From contig CAYUPL010000007.1 in assembly GCA_964446655.1 (NCBI GenBank), positions 26,999-90,998 of the forward strand: a stretch of DNA of 64,000 nt, written 5' to 3'. Positions 58,637 to 64,000 of the stretch are shown one piece after another. The first letter of the stretch is position 1. Each line of letters begins with the position of its first letter. Both the position numbers and the translations under genes were made by a program. The stretch is from Desulfopila_A sp964446655 (GTDB lineage Bacteria; Desulfobacterota; Desulfobulbia; Desulfobulbales; Desulfocapsaceae). The notes beneath the pieces were generated by a model. It made no database searches. It saw only the letters and a list, made by a program, of their open reading frames with translations, and was not told the origin of the DNA.

Positions 58637-59200
58637 TTACATCCCTCCAACGGAAGTATTTTCATATGCTATTCTGGCCGCTTCTGCATTCATTTCCGGT
58701 TTTTTACCGATAAATTCATTCCGGATAGCCGGCAGAAGAACATCAATATCAACAAGCCCGCTTGCTTTAGCAAAAGCACCGATTATTCCACTATTGACAA
58801 CACCAGGCGGCAAGCCTGCCTTGACAGCATGCGTATTGACATCGGAAACCGCCACCCGAGCTCCGGGAAAGCTGTAATCCGTAACCGGTCGCGGAGCATT
58901 AAGTACCACCAGACCATTATCCTTCAATCCATCAACAACGTTCACTTCTTCCAGTAAAGAGTGGTCAAGCACCACCACCATATGCGGAGTTGTGATCGGA
59001 GAGAGATCATAAATTTTTTTCCTGGCTATTTTCAGGGAAGTGAACACCGGCGCTCCTCTTCTTTCGGTGCCGAAGGTCGGGGCCATAACAACACCCCTGT
59101 ATCCCGAAACAAATGCACCATTGGCAACGATCTTGGCGGCGGTAATCGCCCCCTGGCCGCCCCGTCCATGCCAGCGTATTTCAATTATGTCGTTTCTCAT
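58637..59200 (-). CDS. porG: 2-oxoacid:ferredoxin oxidoreductase gamma subunit
   Basis: This is a 187-residue protein beginning IEIRWHGRGGQGAITAAKIV, the family signature, with MAPTFGTERRGAPVFTSLKI and PPGVVNSGIIGAFAKA. It completes the four-subunit enzyme. First gene of the operon; a weak ribosome site precedes the ATG at 59200. A 20-bp palindrome lies 126 bases upstream and may be the operator of the operon. Confidence 0.92.
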   Translation of the reverse strand: MRNDIIEIRWHGRGGQGAITAAKIVANGAFVSGYRGVVMAPTFGTERRGAPVFTSLKIARKKIYDLSPITTPHMVVVLDHSLLEEVNVVDGLKDNGLVVLNAPRPVTDYSFPGARVAVSDVNTHAVKAGLPPGVVNSGIIGAFAKASGLVDIDVLLPAIRNEFIGKKPEMNAEAARIAYENTSVGGM

Positions 59201-59325
59201 TTTTCACCACTGATTGTTATTTCTCTGAATTGGATATGTACAAGCTGCTCCTCGTCACAAGGCCTTGCCGGATACCGCACCGTTTTTATCGCTACTGACC
59301 ATCTTGACCGCCGTCTGTTTTGTCC

Positions 59326-59345
59326 AAACAAACACGTGTTTGTTT
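59326..59345. promoter_or_regulatory. 20-bp perfect palindrome, candidate operator of the por operon
   Basis: AAACAAACACGTGTTTGTTT reads the same on both strands and lies 126 bases upstream of porG. Its length and symmetry are typical for a TetR or similar dimer. The TetR gene at 55436 next to the operon is the nearest candidate binder. Confidence 0.55.
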
Positions 59346-59552
59346 TCGCAAACACCATGCTGTTGATTTTACAGTTATAACCTTGATTTTTTACAAGCAA
59401 CATGGCTTACTGTCAAAAAATAGTCTGCCGGTAGTCTATCGTGGTCTTCTCTGGGGAAGGATGGAGCAACGAAATATGGAAGATCGGCACCTTACATCTC
59501 TTTTGAAGGAGAGACACACCATCATAATAAACCTTTGCGTGCACGTAAACAG

Positions 59553-59782
59553 CTAGCCCGGATTTCTCACCAGCTGAGGTTGCCGTGAATGCGAGACGTG
59601 AAGCAAGGAGCTATAGTCGTTCTATGCACCTTGCTTCGGCAACGCTGCAGTCGCGGTGAGATCGGCTGGCCTTTGGTGAACATTGTGTGTGATTGTTAAA
59701 TGAAAGAAAAATGCGTTAACATTTTTAAATATCAACTTATTTTTGGAAATCAGCACAATGTTCATGAGAACATCCGGGCTAG
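59553..59782. repeat. Complete 230-bp dispersed repeat with 11-bp terminal inverted repeats
   Basis: CTAGCCCGGAT at the left end and ATCCGGGCTAG at the right end are perfect inverted repeats. The interior encodes nothing and shares ordered blocks (TGAACATTGTG, AAGGCCAG, CGATCTCACCG on the reverse strand) with the truncated copy at 25043. It resembles a miniature mobile element. Related ends are at 985-1072, 29600-29625 and 48223-48247. Confidence 0.75.
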
Positions 59783-59873
59783 GCTGCAACATAAGCCAGC
59801 AAACAGAATACTGTGTTTAAACTAAAAGGCATAATCTTTTTTTAAAAATACTTCTCAACTTACAGGGAAAATT

Positions 59874-60938
59874 ATGGAAATAACCTTTAAAAAAGCCGAC
59901 CAACTCAAAAAGCATCCTCAGGGTTCCGCCCTGGGTTTTGGAACAACCTTCACCGACTACATGTTCAACCTGGACTATAACCCTGAAAAGGGCTGGCATG
60001 ATGCCCGCATTGAACCATACGGCCCAATACAGATGGACCCGTCCACCATGGTTCTCCATTATGGCCAGGCTATTTTCGAGGGTCTCAAGGCTTACCGCAC
60101 CCCATCGGGTGCAATCCGGCTTTTCCGGCCAAAAGACAATTTCCGGCGACTCAACACGTCGGGGCACAGACTCTGTATGCCTCCTCTGGATGAGGATTTT
60201 CTCCTCGAAGCCCTTGTCAAGCTCCTCGCCATCGAAAAAGACTGGGTCCCCAGCGCTCCCGGAACTTCGCTCTATATTCGTCCCACCATCATCGCGACTG
60301 ACCCCTATATCGGTCTGCGCTCCTCCCATACCTATCGTTTTTTCATGATTCTCTCTCCGGTAGGCGCCTATTATCCCGAGGGATTTGATCCGGTGAAAAT
60401 CTGGGTAACCACCGACTATGTCCGGGCGGTGCGAGGCGGCGTCGGCGAAGCGAAGACCGCCGGCAACTATGCCGCCGGCCTCTATGCCACAGAGCTTGCC
60501 AACAAAGACGGCTATACGCAGGTTATGTGGCTGGACGGTGTTGAATTGAAATATGTTGAAGAAGTCGGCTCGATGAACATCTTCTTCATGATCGGCGATG
60601 AGATCATCACTCCCGCCCTGAACGGCAGTATTCTCTCCGGTATAACAAGGGACTCGGTCATACAGCTGGCCCAATCGTGGGGCACCAAAGTGGTTGAGCG
60701 AAGAATCAGCATCGACGAAATCTACACAGCCCATGAAAACGGCACCCTCAAGGAAGTTTTCGGCTCCGGTACCGCCGCGGTAATTTCGCCCGTCGGCAAC
60801 ATCAAATACAAGGGCCGGGAAATTACCATTGCAGACGGCAGTGTCGGGCCTTTTGCCGCCAGACTCTTTCAGGAACTGATGGACATCCAGTACGGCAAGG
60901 CAGCAGATCCCTTCAACTGGACCATGCCGGTAAAATAG
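59874..60938 (+). CDS. ilvE: Branched-chain amino acid aminotransferase
   Basis: This is a 354-residue PLP enzyme of fold type IV that interconverts Leu, Ile, Val and their 2-oxoacids. The PLP Lys lies in GEAKTAGNYAAGL. Other signatures are HYGQAIFEGLKAYR and EEVGSMNIFF, and the phosphate-binding end is SGITRDSVIQLA. The length matches the eukaryote-like class II BCAT (about 355). The XRE-cupin regulator follows, 43 bases on, suggesting one unit. The divergent por operon could oxidise the oxoacids produced. Confidence 0.93.
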   Translation: MEITFKKADQLKKHPQGSALGFGTTFTDYMFNLDYNPEKGWHDARIEPYGPIQMDPSTMVLHYGQAIFEGLKAYRTPSGAIRLFRPKDNFRRLNTSGHRLCMPPLDEDFLLEALVKLLAIEKDWVPSAPGTSLYIRPTIIATDPYIGLRSSHTYRFFMILSPVGAYYPEGFDPVKIWVTTDYVRAVRGGVGEAKTAGNYAAGLYATELANKDGYTQVMWLDGVELKYVEEVGSMNIFFMIGDEIITPALNGSILSGITRDSVIQLAQSWGTKVVERRISIDEIYTAHENGTLKEVFGSGTAAVISPVGNIKYKGREITIADGSVGPFAARLFQELMDIQYGKAADPFNWTMPVK

Positions 60939-60981
60939 AGTGCAACCACAACAGCCTAACGATGCAGGAGCAAGAAAAGAG

Positions 60982-61551
60982 ATGAGCACGGGAAAGATCA
61001 GTCAGCGAATTCAGTACTTCATGGATAAAAAGGAGCTGGACAGCAGCACCCTTGCTCAGGGAACCGGTCTGGACAAGCAATATATCGACACCCTGCTGAG
61101 CGAGGACATCACCCCGCCGCTGGGCCCGTTGATCAAAATCGCCCGCAGCCTGGGAGTTCGTCTCGGTACTTTTCTCGATGATGAGGAGACAACCGATCCT
61201 TATATAGTGCGCCAGGCCGACAGACATTCCAGGTTCAGCGTCCTGGCGGAAAAAAACAAGCCTGCCTCGCTGAACTTTTTTGCTCTCGGAACCGGGAAAA
61301 AAGACCGCCATATGGAGCCGTTTTTCATCGAAATTCTACCGCAATCGGCCAGCAGCAAAACGCTTTCCTCCCATGAAGGCGAGGAGTGGATCGCCGTACT
61401 CCAGGGATCCGTCGAGCTCATCTACGGTAAAGAGACCTATGTTCTCGAGGAAGGCGACAGTGTCTACTACAATTCGGTGGTGCCGCACTACGTCAGCTGC
61501 AAGGGCGAAGAGAAGGCCAGGATCCACGCGGTTGTCTATATACCCGAATAG
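60982..61551 (+). CDS. XRE-type helix-turn-helix regulator with cupin domain
   Basis: This is a 189-residue regulator. The N-terminal helix-turn-helix (about 5-65, LAQGTGLDKQYIDTLLSEDITPPLGPLIKIARSL) is followed by a linker and a C-terminal cupin beta barrel (about 115-185, HEGEEWIAVLQGSVELIYG, LEEGDSVYYNSVVPHYV). A GTG at 60940 is in frame, but the ATG at 60982 lies behind GGAG and is preferred. It is followed 16 bases later by an acyl-CoA synthetase, a pairing common in Desulfobacterota, so it probably regulates that gene. Confidence 0.87.
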   Translation: MSTGKISQRIQYFMDKKELDSSTLAQGTGLDKQYIDTLLSEDITPPLGPLIKIARSLGVRLGTFLDDEETTDPYIVRQADRHSRFSVLAEKNKPASLNFFALGTGKKDRHMEPFFIEILPQSASSKTLSSHEGEEWIAVLQGSVELIYGKETYVLEEGDSVYYNSVVPHYVSCKGEEKARIHAVVYIPE

Positions 61552-61567
61552 CGGAGGGCAAAAAAAC

Positions 61568-63220
61568 ATGGAAAAGGTCAGCCCCCTGCAGGAGCGAACC
61601 CTGGGCCGGATTCTCGATGAAACGGCAGCGAAATTCCCCGATCATGATGCCATCGTCTATGTCGATAGAAACTACCGCATGACCTACCGGCAGTTTGCCC
61701 AGGCCGTCGACGAGATGGCCAAAGGACTTATGGCGCTCGGCATTCAGAAGGGAGAAAAGGTGGCCGTCTGGGCGACCAATATTCCCTACTGGGTCACTCT
61801 GCAGTTTGCCACGGCCAAGATCGGCGCCGTTCTTCTCACGGTCAATACCAACTACAAGAGCGCAGAGCTGGAATATCTGCTGCTCCAGTCGGAAACCGAA
61901 AACCTGTTTCTGATAGACGGGTATCAGGACACCGATTACGTCAACACGATCTACGATCTTGTGCCCGAACTGAGAACCGAAGAGCGGGGCCGTTTGAAAA
62001 GTGCCCGGTTCCCTCATCTCAAACGCGTCTGCTTTCTCGGCCAGGAAAAGCATCGCGGCATGTACTCCATTCCTGAAATCAGAGCACTGCATGTGATGAT
62101 CGGCGAAGAAGAATATCGCCTGCGCCAGGACTCCCTCTCGCCGCACGATGTTGTCAACATGCAGTATACCTCCGGAACCACAGGTTTTCCCAAAGGGGTT
62201 ATGCTGACCCATTACAATATCGGCAATAACGGCTTTTTCATTGGTGAAAACCAGCATTTTTCCGAAAACGACCGTGTCTGTCTGCCTGTCCCTCTGTTTC
62301 ACTGCTTCGGTTGTGTGCTGGGTGTTCTGGCCGCTGTCAATCACGGTACCTGCATGGTCATTCTGGAAAGCTTTGATCCCCTTCTGATCATGGCTTCGGT
62401 GGAGCAGGAGAAATGTACCGCACTGTATGGCGTCCCCACCATGTTTATCGCCATTCTGGACCACCCTATGTTCTCCAAATTTAACTTTTCCTCACTGCGA
62501 ACCGGAATCATGGCGGGCTCCAACTGTCCGGTCCGTGTCATGGAACAGGTGATGGAAAAGATGAACATGGCTGATATTACTATCTGTTACGGTCTGACGG
62601 AAGCCTCTCCTGTCATGACCTATACCCGTATCGGCGATGATTTCAGACTCAGGGTGGAAACCGTCGGCAGAGCCCTGCCCCATGTCGAGGTCAAGGTCAT
62701 CGACCCGGAAACCGGCGCGACCTTGCCCAGCGGCACTCAGGGTGAAGTCTGCTGTCGGGGGTACAACATCATGCAAGGCTACTATAACAACGAAGCCGCC
62801 AGCAGAGAGACCATCAGCGAGGACGGCTGGCTCCGCTCAGGGGATCTGGGCATAATGGATGAACAGGGCAATCTTTCCATCACCGGACGTTACAAGGACA
62901 TGATAATTCGCGGCGGCGAGAACATCTATCCCAGAGAAATTGAAGAATTTCTGTATCGCCTGGAAGATATCAAGGACGTCCAGGTTGCCGCCGTTCCCAG
63001 CGCAAAATATGGCGAGGAGGTCGGCGCCTTTATTGTTCGCAAAGACAAATCCGACCTGGTTGAAAGTGATGTTATCGATTTTTGCAGGGGCAAGATCGCC
63101 AAATACAAGATCCCGAAGTACGTCCAGTTTGTGGACAGCTACCCCATGACGGCCAGCGGCAAAATCCAGAAATTCAAGCTCACGGAAATTGCAACGCATA
63201 TCTGGCCGGACCGGATCTGA
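61568..63220 (+). CDS. AMP-forming acyl-CoA synthetase
   Basis: This is a 550-residue adenylate-forming enzyme activating a fatty or aromatic acid to its CoA ester with ATP. Core motifs are YTSGTTGFPKGVMLTH (P-loop), YGLTEASPVMTYT (A5), GWLRSGDLGIMDEQG (A7), GRYKDMIIRGGENIYPREIEE (A8) and the catalytic Lys in ASGKIQKFK. The start at 61568 follows GGAGGGCAAAAAAAC; the frame is open upstream only as a shadow of the regulator gene. Chain-length preference cannot be assigned. It is probably co-regulated with the XRE-cupin protein. Confidence 0.93.
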   Translation: MEKVSPLQERTLGRILDETAAKFPDHDAIVYVDRNYRMTYRQFAQAVDEMAKGLMALGIQKGEKVAVWATNIPYWVTLQFATAKIGAVLLTVNTNYKSAELEYLLLQSETENLFLIDGYQDTDYVNTIYDLVPELRTEERGRLKSARFPHLKRVCFLGQEKHRGMYSIPEIRALHVMIGEEEYRLRQDSLSPHDVVNMQYTSGTTGFPKGVMLTHYNIGNNGFFIGENQHFSENDRVCLPVPLFHCFGCVLGVLAAVNHGTCMVILESFDPLLIMASVEQEKCTALYGVPTMFIAILDHPMFSKFNFSSLRTGIMAGSNCPVRVMEQVMEKMNMADITICYGLTEASPVMTYTRIGDDFRLRVETVGRALPHVEVKVIDPETGATLPSGTQGEVCCRGYNIMQGYYNNEAASRETISEDGWLRSGDLGIMDEQGNLSITGRYKDMIIRGGENIYPREIEEFLYRLEDIKDVQVAAVPSAKYGEEVGAFIVRKDKSDLVESDVIDFCRGKIAKYKIPKYVQFVDSYPMTASGKIQKFKLTEIATHIWPDRI

Positions 63221-63261
63221 CATGGCGGAGGCGGCTGCCATACTCTCGTCGGCCTGGACAT

Positions 63262-63283
63262 CCTGCCGGGCTGACACGGCAGG
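63262..63283 (+). promoter_or_regulatory. Stem-loop overlapping the ribosome-binding region of the Fic-like gene
   Basis: CCTGCCG (63262-63268) pairs with CGGCAGG (63277-63283); the last bases are part of AGGAG ahead of the Fic-like gene. Folding would partly hide that site, although a second purine run (AAGGG) closer to the ATG stays free. Confidence 0.35.
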
Positions 63284-63298
63284 AGACAAGGGTTATAT

Positions 63299-63967
63299 AT
63301 GTCCTACAGGCCGGATCTGAAAAAAATCGAGGAATCCTATGCCGCGGTTCTGCAGAACTGGCAGACCATAGACGACGAGCTCGACAGTCTTCATATCGGC
63401 AGAAAAGATACTCCCTTTGATGCCACCGTAATGGAAAACATGCTGATCGCCTGGGAATATCTCGATTATTTCATCAGGAAGAAGGACTACGACCTGCTTT
63501 CCGACAAAGGCGGTCCTGATATGCTCGAGATAAATCACAGGGTCCATTACGGCCTGGACAGCTCCTTGAGGGCTGAGTACCGCAAGGCCATCAAGGCAAC
63601 CGCGGAAAAGTTTACCGGCCAGGTCGGTCCCATCCGCAAATATTATCGCAAGAAGAGCGCTGCCGGAACTTCGGTCAATAAACTGGCGGCAGAGGTGTAT
63701 ATCGCCATTCTGGGGACGCCGCAGCTCTATATAGAGGGCAATCACCGAAGCGGCTCTATCGTGGCAAGCTGGATAAATCTTATCCATAAAAAACCCCCCT
63801 TCGTCCTGTCGGTGGACAATGCCATCGCCTTTTTCCAACCAGCCCAGGAGATCAAGAAATTTGACAAACGCTCGGTCTGGAGAAGTTTCACCAAATTACC
63901 GAAATACAGAAAAGATTTTAAGGAATTCTGGACCAACAACTGCGATGCCCGCTTTGTGAAACAATAA
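63299..63967 (+). CDS. Fic-like protein with altered active-site motif
   Basis: This is a 222-residue helical protein. Around 142-150 it has QLYIEGNHR, which lines up with the Fic motif HPFx(D/E)GN(G/K)R: acidic residue, Gly, Asn and Arg are kept, but the catalytic His is Gln142 and the Pro is lost. The surrounding sequence (VYIAILGTP before, SGSIVASWINLIHKKPPFVL after) fits the Fic helices. Classical AMP transfer is therefore doubtful. It follows the acyl-CoA synthetase by 78 bases and may be co-transcribed. The family assignment rests on this motif and fold pattern only. Confidence 0.55.
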   Translation: MSYRPDLKKIEESYAAVLQNWQTIDDELDSLHIGRKDTPFDATVMENMLIAWEYLDYFIRKKDYDLLSDKGGPDMLEINHRVHYGLDSSLRAEYRKAIKATAEKFTGQVGPIRKYYRKKSAAGTSVNKLAAEVYIAILGTPQLYIEGNHRSGSIVASWINLIHKKPPFVLSVDNAIAFFQPAQEIKKFDKRSVWRSFTKLPKYRKDFKEFWTNNCDARFVKQ

Positions 63968-64000
63968 GGGCGAATATGCTCTCCACCTTCCCGAATGCTT

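Larger units (their letters stand above)
59201..59873. other. Intergenic region between porG and ilvE
   Basis: These 673 bases between divergent operons contain a 20-bp perfect palindrome (59326-59345) and the complete 230-bp dispersed repeat (59553-59782), both listed separately. A short frame at 59461-59553 lacks supporting signals. No RNA gene was recognised. Confidence 0.55.

Noticed and set aside
61280..61567. N-terminal extension of the acyl-CoA synthetase
   Set aside because: It overlaps the cupin domain of the regulator in another frame, and a strong ribosome site lies before the ATG at 61568.

Overview
This 64-kb window looks like the chromosome of a free-living anaerobe of the Desulfobacterota, most likely a Desulfobulbia-type (sulfate-reducing or sulfur-disproportionating) bacterium. 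This is inferred from gene content, not from a marker gene. The supporting genes are a stand-alone ferredoxin:thioredoxin reductase catalytic subunit with a glutaredoxin, a four-subunit 2-oxoacid:ferredoxin oxidoreductase, a fused ADP-forming acyl-CoA synthetase, many PAS/response-regulator proteins, and a roughly 50% GC composition. No rRNA, tRNA, CRISPR array or complete insertion sequence was seen.

Layout. 1-923: a type IV toxin-antitoxin pair (AbiE), cut by the window edge. 1123-3150: MscS channel and nitroreductase. 3469-11079: an acyl-CoA/acetylation block with an ADP-forming acyl-CoA synthetase, a CoA-transferase fused to a GNAT acetyltransferase, a MaoC hydratase, an HDAC-family deacetylase and a hydantoinase-family protein. 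11326-23998: a dense sensory island with a giant double-SBP hybrid kinase, a PocR-domain kinase, a REC-PAS kinase, REC-HDOD and REC-degenerate-HD-GYP proteins, and, divergently, a CarH-like B12-binding photoreceptor module lacking a DNA-binding domain, overlapped by a PAS/Cys-motif protein. 24226-24693: queF. 25275-29571: an ECF sigma factor, a coupled TPR membrane protein and a coupled Gly/Asn-rich exported protein, preceded by a related TPR lipoprotein and a small membrane protein. 29820-34865: GntR regulator, choline dehydrogenase, betaine aldehyde dehydrogenase and a choline-type binding protein. 34989-37363: serine hydrolase, FTR and glutaredoxin.

37491-47164 holds a chemotaxis-like set (membrane CheA-like kinase, CheY, CheX, and a CheB lacking its nucleophile), a GGDEF/EAL protein coupled to a PhnD-type binding protein, and a rearranged stretch. 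That stretch has a duplicated mini-gene with a conserved leader and a scar where two convergent genes have lost their 3' ends. 47322-53706 is a tightly overlapping operon (chalcone-isomerase-like, NTF2-like, SDR, FAD oxidoreductase, DUF1365, cyclopropane synthase-like methyltransferase, DUF2878), followed by a PAS-LuxR regulator. Operons of this composition are often light- or singlet-oxygen-controlled, which fits the B12 photoreceptor-like protein in the same window. 53982-56089: a RelA/SpoT-like protein and a TetR regulator. 56180-59200: the porGDAB-type operon. 59874-63967: branched-chain aminotransferase, XRE-cupin regulator, acyl-CoA synthetase and a Fic-like protein.

A dispersed intergenic repeat with CTAGCCCGGAT ends occurs as one 230-bp copy (59553-59782), one truncated copy (25043 onward) and several fragments. 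The strongest candidates for something undescribed are the B12-sensor/PAS pair within the kinase island, the leader-plus-mini-gene duplication, the ECF-TPR-glycine-rich operon with its shared C-terminal domain, and the CheA/CheX/inactive-CheB module.
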